A stretch of DNA of 64,000 nt from Thiorhodovibrio frisius. GTDB lineage: Bacteria; Pseudomonadota; Gammaproteobacteria; Chromatiales; Chromatiaceae. The DNA lies in contig NZ_CP121471.1 of NCBI RefSeq assembly GCF_033954835.1, positions 5,078,501 to 5,142,500 on the forward strand, written 5' to 3'. The translations under genes and the position numbers were made by a program. Numbering within the stretch: position 1 is the stretch's first letter; each line of letters opens with the position of its first letter. The notes below the pieces were generated by a model. It ran no database searches, was not told the origin of the DNA, and saw nothing but the letters and a program-made list of their open reading frames with translations. Of this stretch, positions 46,000 to 54,563 are shown piece after piece.

Positions 46000-47382
46000 A
46001 TGACCAATCCCCACTTAGGCCCCGAAGCCCAGTTTGCCAACGCCGTTGAGACCAGCAGCGATCCTGGCATCAGCAACCCAGGCGACCCCTTCGTCGCCTG
46101 GTTCCGCCAGTGCACGCCCTACGTCCACGCCCATCGCGACCGCACCTTCGTCATCTGCTTTGGCGGCGAGGCCATCGCCGACCCCGGCTTTCCCAACCTT
46201 GTACACGATTTTGCCCTGCTGCACGGTCTTGGCATTCGCCTGGTGCTGGTGCATGGCGCGCGCCCGCAAATCGAACAGCGCTTGGCGCGCCAAGGTGCGC
46301 AGATGCGCTACCTAAAGGGGCTAAGGGTCACCGACGAGCCCGCGCTCGCTTGCGTTAAGGAGGCCGCCGGGGTCGCGCGGGTGGAGATCGAGGCACTACT
46401 GTCGCTCGGTCTGGCCAATTCGCCCATGGCTGGAGTGCGCATCCCGGTCGCCTCCGGCAACTTTGTCACCGCCCGCCCGCTTGGCGTACTCAATGGGGTC
46501 GACTACCAGCACACAGGCGCGGTGCGGCGCATCGACCGTGCCGCCCTGCGCCAGCGCCTAGAGGCCAAAGCGGTGGCTCTGATTCCACCGCTGGGCTACT
46601 CGCCGACCGGCGAGGTCTTCAACCTGAGCGCGGCCGATGTCGCTTGCTCCACCGCCGTGGGCTTAAGCGCTGATAAGCTGATTTTTCTGCTCGAACCCGG
46701 CTGGCTGAATCCGGTTCTCGGCGCCCAACTGCCACTGACCGAGGTCGATCAACTGCTCACCAACAACCAAGACCTACCGGAAGAAACCGCCGCCGTGCTG
46801 CGCGCCAGCCGCGAGGCCTGCCGCCGCGGCATCCGCCGGGTGCATTTGATTGAGCGCGCGCGCGACGGCGCCCTGCTGCGCGAACTCTTCACCCGCGATG
46901 GCAGCGGCACCTTGATTTCCAGCGAATCTTTCGAGGAACCGCGCCCAGCGCGCCTGGACGACGTGGCCGGCATCCAGGAACTGCTCGCCCCGCTTGAACG
47001 CAAAGGCCTGCTGGTCAGTCGCTCGCGCGAGCGACTGGAAAGCGACATCGGGCAGTTTCAGATCACCGAGCAAGACGGCACCATTTTGTCCTGCGCCGCG
47101 CTCTTTCCCTACTTGGAAGCGGGACTCGGCGAACTGGCCTGCGTGGCAGTGCATGGCGAGTATCGTGGCTCCGGGCGCGGCGATCGCATGCTCGCGCACA
47201 TGGAACAGCTCGCGCGCCAGCGAGGACTCAAGGGCATCTTCGTGCTCACCACCCAGACCGCACATTGGTTTCGCGAACGCGGTTTCGAACCTGCCGGACT
47301 GGAGGTGCTGCCCCAGGCCAAGCGCGCGAACTACAAACCCGAGCGCAATTCGCAGATCTACCTCAAGAACTTCGAGGATTAG
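46000..47382 (+). CDS. argA: N-acetylglutamate synthase (amino-acid N-acetyltransferase)
   Basis: 460 residues. The N-terminal amino-acid kinase-like domain (~25-300; FVICFGGEAI, LVLVHGARPQIEQRL) binds arginine; the C-terminal GNAT domain (~310-450; CVAVHGEYRGSGRGDRML) transfers acetyl to glutamate. This is the classical ArgA arrangement and the first step of arginine synthesis, feedback-inhibited by arginine. Its 3' end overlaps the convergent transglycosylase gene by 20 bp. Confidence 0.93.
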   Translation: MTNPHLGPEAQFANAVETSSDPGISNPGDPFVAWFRQCTPYVHAHRDRTFVICFGGEAIADPGFPNLVHDFALLHGLGIRLVLVHGARPQIEQRLARQGAQMRYLKGLRVTDEPALACVKEAAGVARVEIEALLSLGLANSPMAGVRIPVASGNFVTARPLGVLNGVDYQHTGAVRRIDRAALRQRLEAKAVALIPPLGYSPTGEVFNLSAADVACSTAVGLSADKLIFLLEPGWLNPVLGAQLPLTEVDQLLTNNQDLPEETAAVLRASREACRRGIRRVHLIERARDGALLRELFTRDGSGTLISSESFEEPRPARLDDVAGIQELLAPLERKGLLVSRSRERLESDIGQFQITEQDGTILSCAALFPYLEAGLGELACVAVHGEYRGSGRGDRMLAHMEQLARQRGLKGIFVLTTQTAHWFRERGFEPAGLEVLPQAKRANYKPERNSQIYLKNFED

Positions 47383-48052
47383 CACGACCTGCGGGTAAAG
47401 AAAGCCGACCAGCGTCTTTTTGTATCAGTCCACGCTGATCCAGGTTGGCCTGGAGGTCAAAGGCCGGGTGCATCAGGCGCTGAATTTTCTTGACATACTC
47501 GCGTGTTTCCTCCGGCACATAGGGCGCAAGCTGTCGCCAGGGCAGGACTTTCCCAGCCTTGCCCCCAGCCCGGCGATAGGCCTTGCTAACCCGACCAAAG
47601 CCGGCGTTATAACTGGCGAAGGTATAGAGCAAATGCTCATCGCCATGACCAATACGCTTGCGCCAGCGCTCAAAGAGATAGCGGTTGTAGAAGATGCCAG
47701 CGGCGATGTTCCAGCGCGGGTCGTGAAGGTTGGTAAAGGCGGGGTTATCGCCTTGAATCTCTTTGAAGGTGCTTGGCAGAATCTGCATCAAGCCGGTCGC
47801 GCCGCTTGGGTTATAGGCACCCGGGCGCAGCCTGGACTCAGCAATGGCCTGCGCTTTAAACCAGCGCCAGTCAAAACCAGGCCCAAAGTAGCGCTTGGAA
47901 TACTTGCGAAAATCGGCATCGTAGTTGTCGGTCCAACGCGCATGGCCGACATGACCCAAACCCGCAGCTGCAAACGCCAGAGTTGGCACCAACACCAGCG
48001 CCAATGCCGGAGCCAGACTCCGAGCCCAAAAACCAAAACCGCGACCGGACAT
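47363..48052 (-). CDS. Lytic transglycosylase (SLT domain)
   Basis: 229 residues from the ATG at 48052, which overlaps the upstream stop as TGATG. A Sec signal peptide covers residues ~1-30 (ALALVLVPTLAFAAA). The SLT fold contains catalytic Glu72 in QAIAESRL, GATGLMQILPST, WNIAAGIFYNRYL and FASYNAGFGRV. It should cleave peptidoglycan to 1,6-anhydro-muropeptides in the periplasm. The position downstream of the DUF350-like, alpha-E and ATP-grasp genes is unusual. Confidence 0.9.
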   Translation of the reverse strand: MSGRGFGFWARSLAPALALVLVPTLAFAAAGLGHVGHARWTDNYDADFRKYSKRYFGPGFDWRWFKAQAIAESRLRPGAYNPSGATGLMQILPSTFKEIQGDNPAFTNLHDPRWNIAAGIFYNRYLFERWRKRIGHGDEHLLYTFASYNAGFGRVSKAYRRAGGKAGKVLPWRQLAPYVPEETREYVKKIQRLMHPAFDLQANLDQRGLIQKDAGRLSLPAGRANPRSS

Positions 48053-48282
48053 CAGTTCAGCGCCATGCCGATCACCAGCCCCAGGGTAAGCCCGACGCCG
48101 ATGAAAATGCCCATGATCGCCAGCCCCACCGCCTGATTGCCGCGCGCGAGTTCGGCCTTGACGTTGCAACCCAAGGAACTGGCAAAAAGCTTAAAGCCCA
48201 GCCACATGAATACCAGCGTCATCACCCCGCCAATAAAGGCGTAGGCAAAGTTCAAAACAGCCGGGTCGAGCGAATCGGTCAT
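48052..48282 (-). CDS. Small two-helix membrane protein, DUF350-like
   Basis: 76 residues with two hydrophobic helices (LNFAYAFIGGVMTLVFMWLG and AIMGIFIGVGLTLGLVIGMAL) joined by a polar loop with the ELARGNQAVGLAI signature of DUF350 proteins. Inner-membrane location is likely; function unknown. It sits 9 bp downstream of the alpha-E gene and overlaps the transglycosylase start, so the genes are probably coexpressed. Confidence 0.75.
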   Translation of the reverse strand: MTDSLDPAVLNFAYAFIGGVMTLVFMWLGFKLFASSLGCNVKAELARGNQAVGLAIMGIFIGVGLTLGLVIGMALN

Positions 48283-48291
48283 GGAGCTCTC

Positions 48292-49245
48292 CTAACTGTC
48301 TTCGGCAGCCGGGGGCTCCGGCAGCGGCAGGAACCATATAGTGGCGATTTCCTGATGCAGTTGGGCGATACCGTCCTGGAGTTCATCGACAAAGTCGTGC
48401 AACTCGATATGACTGAGTGACTCCAGTTGCACGGCATCGAGGCTGCGCGCCAAGCGCCCGAGGGTGCGCAGGGCTGGGTCGCTCTGCGGCAAGCGCTCAA
48501 GCCCAGTGCGCACGGTTTCCATACAGTAGCGCACCGCACGCGGGAAGCTGTCGCTGTGAAAAATGAAACGGAGCACCGGGCCGCGTTGCACCCGGATCTG
48601 CTCGCTACGCCGATACATCTGATAGGCGGTCAGGGATTTGAGCACGCTCACCCACTGAATGGTGTCGAAGGGACGCAGTTCATCGGCCTCGGGCAGCAAA
48701 GTGCCGGAACGCACGTCGGCAATGCGCGAGGTCATGTCGGCGCGCTCAAGGTAGCGACCCAGCAGCAAGAACTCATAGCCCTGGTCGTGCAGCATGGTGC
48801 CGTCAAGCAGGCCGTTCAAGCCCTGCACCGAGGCGATCAGCTCGCGCAGGTAGCGATGGCGGCCGCTTTTGGTCGACCCCTCCTGAAGGTGATCGCTGGC
48901 GAACAGATAGAGGCCGTTGAGTTGCTCCCATGCTTCTCGTGGCACGATGTCGCGGATGGTGCGGCAGTTCTCACGCGCGGCCGTCAGCGCCGAGATGATG
49001 GAACCGCCGTGGCGGCGATCACCCAACAAAAAACGCACCACTTGGCGCTCACCGTAGTCCTTGTTGTGCTCCTCAAATAGCTCGTTGGCGCCGGAGATGT
49101 CGATCAGTGGCTTCCAGCCGGGGGCAATGCCGCGCGGCAGATCGAGCAGCAGATTGGCATTAACGCTGACCAGGCGCGCCGTATCTTCGACGCGCTCGAT
49201 ATAGCGGGCCAGCCAGTAAATGTTCTCGGCGACGCGCGATAACAT
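48292..49245 (-). CDS. Alpha-E domain protein (DUF403)
   Basis: 317 residues, all-helical. It opens with MLSRVAENIYWLARYIERVEDTARLV, the hallmark of the alpha-E family, and includes VREAWEQLNGLYLF-like segments and GYEFLLLGRYLERADMTSRI, which repeats the first motif. The biochemical role is unknown; genome analyses link the family with circularly permuted ATP-grasp enzymes thought to make amide-linked peptide tags. The ATP-grasp partner is the next gene upstream. Confidence 0.9.
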   Translation of the reverse strand: MLSRVAENIYWLARYIERVEDTARLVSVNANLLLDLPRGIAPGWKPLIDISGANELFEEHNKDYGERQVVRFLLGDRRHGGSIISALTAARENCRTIRDIVPREAWEQLNGLYLFASDHLQEGSTKSGRHRYLRELIASVQGLNGLLDGTMLHDQGYEFLLLGRYLERADMTSRIADVRSGTLLPEADELRPFDTIQWVSVLKSLTAYQMYRRSEQIRVQRGPVLRFIFHSDSFPRAVRYCMETVRTGLERLPQSDPALRTLGRLARSLDAVQLESLSHIELHDFVDELQDGIAQLHQEIATIWFLPLPEPPAAEDS

Positions 49246-49289
49246 AGGTGCAATCCTTCGGGCCAGTTTGAGGCCCCATTAAAGCGGCC

Positions 49290-49340
49290 CAGTTCAGAGC
49301 CAGTTCAGAGCCAGTTCAGATCCGGTTCAGATCCGGTTCC
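49290..49340. repeat. 11-bp tandem repeat (about 4.5 copies)
   Basis: Units CAGTTCAGAGC, CAGTTCAGAGC, CAGTTCAGATC, CGGTTCAGATC and a partial CGGTTCC follow one another in the 125-bp gap between the ATP-grasp and alpha-E genes. Eleven bases is close to one helical turn. Confidence 0.85.
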
Positions 49341-49370
49341 GTTCTGGCACAGACCAGATTCAGGCCGCAG

Positions 49371-50888
49371 TTAGTCTTGAGTCTGCGACTGCCGCTCGGC
49401 GGCATCCCGGCTTGAGGCCATGGGTTCGCCGGGTACGTCCTCGGAGACAACCCAAGTGTCCTTGCTGCCGCCACCCTGGGAGGAGTTCACCACCAGCGAG
49501 CCCTTGCGCAGCGCTACCCGGGTGAGTCCGCCGGTGGTCACCTGCTGGCGATCCGCAGACAGAATGAAAGGCCGCAGGTCGACATGGCGCGGCTCAATGC
49601 CTTTCTTGACCACAGTGGGGACTGTAGAAAGCTTGAGCGTTGGCTGCGCGATGTAGTTGCGCGGGTCTTTTTTGATGGCCTCGGCAAAGACCTCGCGTTC
49701 CGCCGCGGTGGAGGCTGGTCCGACCAGCATGCCGTAGCCGCCAGATTCGTTCGCCGGCTTGACCACCAATTCGTGGAGATGGGCGAGCACGTATTTGAGA
49801 GCATCGGGCTCCATGCAGCGATAGGTCGGGACGTTCGGGATAATGGGGTCTTGGTCGAGATAATAGCGGATGATCTCGGGCACAAAGGCATAAACGACCT
49901 TGTCATCGGCCACGCCAGCACCGGGCGCATTGGCCAGGGCAACATTGCCGGCCTTCCATGCGCGCATCAGCCCCGGCACGCCCAGGGCGGAATCAGGCCG
50001 GAAGGCCTCGGGGTCGAGAAAGAGATCATCAACACGGCGGTAGATCACATCAACCCGCGCGGGGCCGTCGATGGTGCGCATGTAGCAGCAGTCGTCATCG
50101 TCGACAAACAAATCCCGTCCCTCGACCAACTCGGCGCCCATTTGTTGGGCGAGGTAAGAATGCTCGAAGTAGGCAGAATTGTAGATGCCGGGCGAGAGCA
50201 CCACGACCTCGGGGTAATCCGCCGGACGCGGAGAAAGCGCCGCCAGGGTATCGAAAAGCTGGGAGGGATAGTCGTCGACCGGCAGCGGGGCATAGTGCTC
50301 GAAAATCTCCGGTAGCACGCGCTTAGTGACCATCCGATTCTCAAGCATGTAGGACACGCCTGAGGGCACGCGCAAATTGTCCTCGAGCACATAGATAGTG
50401 CCATCGGCATCGCGCACTAGGTCGGAGCCGCAGACATGAGCCCAGATGCCAAGCGGTGGATTGACCCCCATGCATTGCTCGCGGAAATTGACCGATTTGG
50501 CCAAAACCTCGCGCGGGAAAACGCCGTCTGTGATGATTTTCTGTTCGTGGTAAAGGTCGTCGATAAAGAGATTGAGCGCCAGCACCCGCTGCTTGAGGCC
50601 AGCCTCGACCCGCTGCCATTCCCGCAGCGGGATCACGCGGGGCACCACATCAAAGGGCCAGGCGCGGTCGATGGCGCCGCCTTCCTCGGAATACACGGTG
50701 AAGCTGATGCCCATCTCCTTGATGGACACATCAGCGGCCTCTTGGCGCGCGGCAAGTTCCTCGCCGCCCAGAGCCCCAATGTCCGCTAACAGGGTGCGGG
50801 CAATCTCGCGCGGCTCTCCGGGTGCCGCGACCAGCTCATCATAGAAGCCGTCGCTGGCGTACTCTGTCCAATCGATCTCATGGCTCAT
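49371..50888 (-). CDS. Circularly permuted type 2 ATP-grasp protein
   Basis: 505 residues. Landmarks are MGISFTVYSEEG, PFDVVPRVIPLREW, VLEDNLRVPSGVSYMLENR, VVVLSPGIYNSAYFEH, GRDLFVDDDDCCYMRTIDGP and the VVKPANESGGYGMLVGP nucleotide loop near residue 385. These define the permuted ATP-grasp family (DUF404/DUF407), predicted amide-bond-forming ligases. The usual partner, an alpha-E protein, is immediately downstream; the transglutaminase that often completes this set is not in the neighbourhood. Confidence 0.92.
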   Translation of the reverse strand: MSHEIDWTEYASDGFYDELVAAPGEPREIARTLLADIGALGGEELAARQEAADVSIKEMGISFTVYSEEGGAIDRAWPFDVVPRVIPLREWQRVEAGLKQRVLALNLFIDDLYHEQKIITDGVFPREVLAKSVNFREQCMGVNPPLGIWAHVCGSDLVRDADGTIYVLEDNLRVPSGVSYMLENRMVTKRVLPEIFEHYAPLPVDDYPSQLFDTLAALSPRPADYPEVVVLSPGIYNSAYFEHSYLAQQMGAELVEGRDLFVDDDDCCYMRTIDGPARVDVIYRRVDDLFLDPEAFRPDSALGVPGLMRAWKAGNVALANAPGAGVADDKVVYAFVPEIIRYYLDQDPIIPNVPTYRCMEPDALKYVLAHLHELVVKPANESGGYGMLVGPASTAAEREVFAEAIKKDPRNYIAQPTLKLSTVPTVVKKGIEPRHVDLRPFILSADRQQVTTGGLTRVALRKGSLVVNSSQGGGSKDTWVVSEDVPGEPMASSRDAAERQSQTQD

Positions 50889-50981
50889 GTGTCAAGGTTA
50901 TGTTGTTGCAGTTAGAACCGTGACTATTGTTTTACGTGAGCGAGCGCAAAAGTTCAAATGGCTTTCGCTGACGATGACCTC

Positions 50982-51998
50982 TCAGGACGCTTTGGGCAGG
51001 CGCAATTGCAGGCGCAGCGGATGATGATCCGAGAGCGCAGCCGCGGGGTAGTCGAGGGCCTGGTAGCTGCCACGCCGCACCCAGGCACCAGCGGTTGCAT
51101 CAAACACCAGGTGGTCGATGGCGTAAGGGAATTTCTTGTTGTAGGGAAACGGAAAAGGCTGACCGGCATTCGCCAGCACTAGGCGCGCGTCCGGGGCAGC
51201 TTTGGTCGAGCCACGAATACAGCGCCGCCCGTAGTCCTCGTCCGGCTCCCAACGGCAGATCTCGCCATCGGCGATGTCATTCCAGAAGTGATCGTTGGGC
51301 TGGTCGAGTTGGCGATTGAAATCCCCCAGCACGGCAAACGCCTCGCCGCGCGCGATCCTGGCGTCCATCCATTCTTCCAGAATGCCACGCTGGCGGCGCA
51401 GGGTCAGGCACTGGCTGCGGCGGATAGGTTGGCGATCCTCGAGCGCGCCCCAGGCGCAGCCAGACTTGAGATGCACCGAGAGCACTTGCAGCACTGGCTT
51501 TCCGCCGTCGGCGCGCGTCAGCGTAATCCAGGTGCCATAGCGGCGCCCGGCGACACCCAGGGCGCTAAAATCCGGCTGGCGCTCGTACTCCAAACCCAGC
51601 GCAGCCAGGCGCTCGCGATGGATGGCGAAGCCGGTGCGCTGCGCGGTCAGCCTCTGCCCGCTTTGCCCGCGACACTTGTGCGCGCGCTCCTCATGCCGGC
51701 GGGAGATGACCAGATCGTATTGCGACGGGTCAAACACCCGCGCCAGAGCGACGACATTCTCGACCTCCTGCACCGCAATCAGGGTCGCATCCAACCGCTC
51801 GGCCTGGGCACGCAAAGCGCGATACTCCGCCGGTTTGCGCGGCCGACAGCCAGCGCCATCGTCGGCCGCCAAGTGCTCAAGGTTCCAGGTTGCGAGCACC
51901 AGATCGCGACTGGCATCCGCCGGTTTCGCACAGCCGCCCGTGGCGAGCGCCGCCAACAACACCATAGCAAGCCAGTCTCGCCCATGAGCGGCGCGCAC
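50982..51998 (-). CDS. Endonuclease/exonuclease/phosphatase-family protein, putative lipoprotein
   Basis: About 338 residues from a GTG at 51998 that gives a signal peptide ending in LATGGC; an ATG at 52199 in the same frame would add 67 residues with no domain character, so the start is uncertain. EEP motifs in order: TWNLEHL, QEVENV (catalytic Glu), SVHLKSGC, GDFNRQLD and SDHHPL at the C-terminus. Such secreted proteins hydrolyse DNA, phospholipid head groups or phosphoesters; which applies here is unknown. Same strand as the ATP-grasp gene, 93 bp upstream. Confidence 0.82.
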   Translation of the reverse strand: MRAAHGRDWLAMVLLAALATGGCAKPADASRDLVLATWNLEHLAADDGAGCRPRKPAEYRALRAQAERLDATLIAVQEVENVVALARVFDPSQYDLVISRRHEERAHKCRGQSGQRLTAQRTGFAIHRERLAALGLEYERQPDFSALGVAGRRYGTWITLTRADGGKPVLQVLSVHLKSGCAWGALEDRQPIRRSQCLTLRRQRGILEEWMDARIARGEAFAVLGDFNRQLDQPNDHFWNDIADGEICRWEPDEDYGRRCIRGSTKAAPDARLVLANAGQPFPFPYNKKFPYAIDHLVFDATAGAWVRRGSYQALDYPAAALSDHHPLRLQLRLPKAS

Positions 51999-52256
51999 TG
52001 ACCAGGCGCCCCATGCGCTCGCGACGCGAGCTGGTGATTTGGGGTATTCTTGGTTGTTCAAAGCAGATTCCGGATCAGCGGGTTGCAGTAGCGACCCCAT
52101 TTGCCCGGGCGTGCCCCGGGCTATCCTAACGCTCATGGTCACGGCCACCCCGGCGGATAAAGCCCGTTGTTTCACGGTAAAGACGGTGCATGATGCCATG
52201 CAGTCCTATGCTCCTGCACGCCCATTGCTGGTGGATCACGACGCTCCCTGACTCCG

Positions 52257-52613
52257 ATGCGCTTTATTTTAATCCTCATCGCTACGCTCTGGGGCCTGGG
52301 TGCGCTGCTTGCTTTCGCGCTAACCGCCCGCAAGAGCGCTGAAGCCAAGGCAACAGCAGCCTATTTCGGATTCTGGCCAGCGGCGGCCTTTTTGCTCTAC
52401 GTCAGCCAACCGACGCCTTTATGGATTGCGGTGCCGGTTGTCTTCGGCTTTATCCCCTGGTTTCTGTCGGGGCCGCATTTGTGGATGGTGCTTTATTATC
52501 CGCACTCGGCCCGCCCGGACGAGATCGCCGGCATCCCCAAAGCTTACTGGGCCTGGGGTGGCCTCGCCTCCGTGCTGCTGGGTGCGCTGGCAGAAGTCCT
52601 GCTGCGACCTTAG
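52257..52613 (+). CDS. Small integral membrane protein of unknown function
   Basis: 118 residues, ATG at 52257. Hydrophobic segments RFILILIATLWGLGALLAF, ATAAYFGFWPAAAFLLYV, WIAVPVVFGFIPWFL and YWAWGGLASVLLGALAEVLL suggest four membrane helices. No family recognised. It precedes mazG in the same direction by 68 bp. Confidence 0.65.
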   Translation: MRFILILIATLWGLGALLAFALTARKSAEAKATAAYFGFWPAAAFLLYVSQPTPLWIAVPVVFGFIPWFLSGPHLWMVLYYPHSARPDEIAGIPKAYWAWGGLASVLLGALAEVLLRP

Positions 52614-52681
52614 ATTAACCCCCTAAATATTCTATCCGCTGATTCGATTCAGTTAACCCATCAACGACGGCCCGCGATCGC

Positions 52682-53521
52682 ATGACAGATACCGCCAAGC
52701 TCAACGCCATCGACTCCCGCCTTGCCGACCGCCGCCAGATCGATGCTCTGCTTGCCATTGTCGCGCGCCTGCGCGACCCCGAGCACGGCTGCCCCTGGGA
52801 TCTGAAGCAGACCTTCGCCTCCATCCTGCCCTACACGCTAGAAGAGGCTTACGAGGTTGCGGAATCCATCGAACTCGATGACATGAACGAACTGCGCGAG
52901 GAACTGGGCGACCTGCTGTTTCAGGTGGCCATCTATGCGCGCATGGCCGAGGAGAAAGGCTACTTTGAGTTCGCCGATGTGGTCGAAGCAATCGCCGAGA
53001 AAATGCTTCGCCGCCATCCGCATGTTTTTGGCGATAAGGACTTTTCCTCCGAGGAGGAAGCCCGCGCGAGCTGGGAGGCAATCAAGGCCGCCGAGCGCCG
53101 CGCCAAGGGCGAGCGCGAGCATATCAGCGTGCTCGAGGGCGTTGCCCAGGCACTGCCGGCCCTGGTACGGGCTGAGAAACTGCAAAAACGCGCAGCCCAT
53201 GTCGGCTTCGACTGGGACGAGCTTGACGGCGTGGTCGATAAAGTGCGCGAAGAACTGCAGGAATGCGAGGAAGCCGTTGCCGAAGGCGATAGCTTTAACG
53301 CCCGAGTCCATGAGGTGGGCGATCTGCTGTTTTCCTGCGTCAATTTGGCTCGGCATCTCGGCGTAGATGCCGAGCAAGCACTACGCGCGGCCAATCATCG
53401 TTTCGAGCGGCGCTTTCATCGCGTCGAGGTCTGTCTGCGTGCCGCTGGAGTGGAACCCGCACCCGAGCAACGCGAGCGCATGGAGCGCTTGTGGGAGACA
53501 GTCAAAAGCGAGGAACGCTGA
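52682..53521 (+). CDS. mazG: Nucleoside triphosphate pyrophosphohydrolase MazG
   Basis: 279 residues, the normal length. The protein has two MazG repeats: the first with LRDPEHGCPWDLKQTF, LEEAYEV and EELGDLLFQVAIYARM; the second with EELQECEEAV and EVGDLLFSCVNLARHLG. The acidic EExxE/ExxD residues bind Mg and hydrolyse (d)NTPs to NMP and PPi, limiting mutagenic nucleotides and affecting ppGpp levels. ATG at 52682. Confidence 0.94.
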   Translation: MTDTAKLNAIDSRLADRRQIDALLAIVARLRDPEHGCPWDLKQTFASILPYTLEEAYEVAESIELDDMNELREELGDLLFQVAIYARMAEEKGYFEFADVVEAIAEKMLRRHPHVFGDKDFSSEEEARASWEAIKAAERRAKGEREHISVLEGVAQALPALVRAEKLQKRAAHVGFDWDELDGVVDKVREELQECEEAVAEGDSFNARVHEVGDLLFSCVNLARHLGVDAEQALRAANHRFERRFHRVEVCLRAAGVEPAPEQRERMERLWETVKSEER

Positions 53522-53612
53522 TGCGCCGGATCATCACTTTTACAATAGGCACAACGGGCACAACTGGGGCAATGATGGCAACGCGCGTGCGCGAGGGCAT
53601 GAGGCGGCCGCG

Positions 53613-54506
53613 ATGCGCTTTCTAGACCACATCGACGCCTGCAATCGCTGGACTCGGCCCGACTTTCTGCCCTGGGGAATGGCGGGAGAGATCCTCGGCT
53701 GGGTGCGACCGCCCTTTGCCGAACAAATAGTCGCCGCTAGCACGGCGCTTAAGTCCCAAAGTCGCTCCGGCTTCGCACTGGAACACTTCGGGCCAGGATT
53801 AGAGGTTCTGTCCTGGCGCGTCACGGATCTCGACCCAAGCGCGCGCGACGACCAACTCGCGCACATCTGCCAGCAACTGCACGAACAGAACATCCTGCCC
53901 GCACCGCAGGGAGAGCGCTATCCAGTCACACCCGGGCGGCGTGATCAAGCCAGATGCAGCATCGACCGCGCCTATGCGCCCTACTTTGGCACCCGCGCCT
54001 TCGGCCAGCACCTCAATGGCTACGTGCGCGGCCGCAACGGCCTTGAGCTATGGGTAGCAAGACGCGCGGCGGATCGTCGAAACTACCCCAATCGGCTCGA
54101 TAACATGGTTGCCGGTGGCCTGCCCCATGAGGCGGATTTGCGCGAGAATCTGCGCAAGGAATGCTTCGAGGAAGCCGGCCTGAGTGCCGAGATTGCCGAC
54201 AGTGCCGTACCCGTCGGCGCCATCAGCTATTGTCGCGCGACCCGCGCCGGGCTCAAGCCGGACATCATGTACTGCTATGATCTTGAGCTGCCGGCAGAGT
54301 TAACCCCCGTCTGCACCGATGGCGAAGTCGCCGCTTTCGAACGCTGGCCGGTCGAACGGGTGATGAACACCGTGCGCGAGACCGATGAATTCAAGCTGAA
54401 CTGCAACCTGGTCATCATCGATTTCCTGATTCGTCATGGCTACATAACGCCAGATGACCCCGACTACTTCGAGCTGGTGCGACGCTTGCGCTCGCCCTTG
54501 CCGTAA
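53613..54506 (+). CDS. Nudix hydrolase, DUF4743 (thiamine-diphosphate-kinase-like) type
   Basis: 297 residues from the ATG at 53613 (MRFLDHIDACNRW); the frame continues upstream into mazG but that part has no family character. The N-terminal ~120 residues are the DUF4743 extension (MAGEILGWVRPPFAEQI). The Nudix box is GGLPHEADLRENLRKECF followed by EEAGL; the EExxG end is intact while the first glutamate is not in its usual place. Eukaryotic relatives act on thiamine-type diphosphates. 91 bp after mazG, likely cotranscribed. Confidence 0.85.
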   Translation: MRFLDHIDACNRWTRPDFLPWGMAGEILGWVRPPFAEQIVAASTALKSQSRSGFALEHFGPGLEVLSWRVTDLDPSARDDQLAHICQQLHEQNILPAPQGERYPVTPGRRDQARCSIDRAYAPYFGTRAFGQHLNGYVRGRNGLELWVARRAADRRNYPNRLDNMVAGGLPHEADLRENLRKECFEEAGLSAEIADSAVPVGAISYCRATRAGLKPDIMYCYDLELPAELTPVCTDGEVAAFERWPVERVMNTVRETDEFKLNCNLVIIDFLIRHGYITPDDPDYFELVRRLRSPLP

Positions 54507-54563
54507 CGCCAGCCCACGCCCCCTGAACACCAACTACCAGCCACTCACGACTAGCCACTGCCC

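Noticed and set aside
53367-53612. Upstream extension of the Nudix gene into mazG
   Set aside because: The extension overlaps mazG and has no family character; the ATG at 53613 gives the DUF4743 start.
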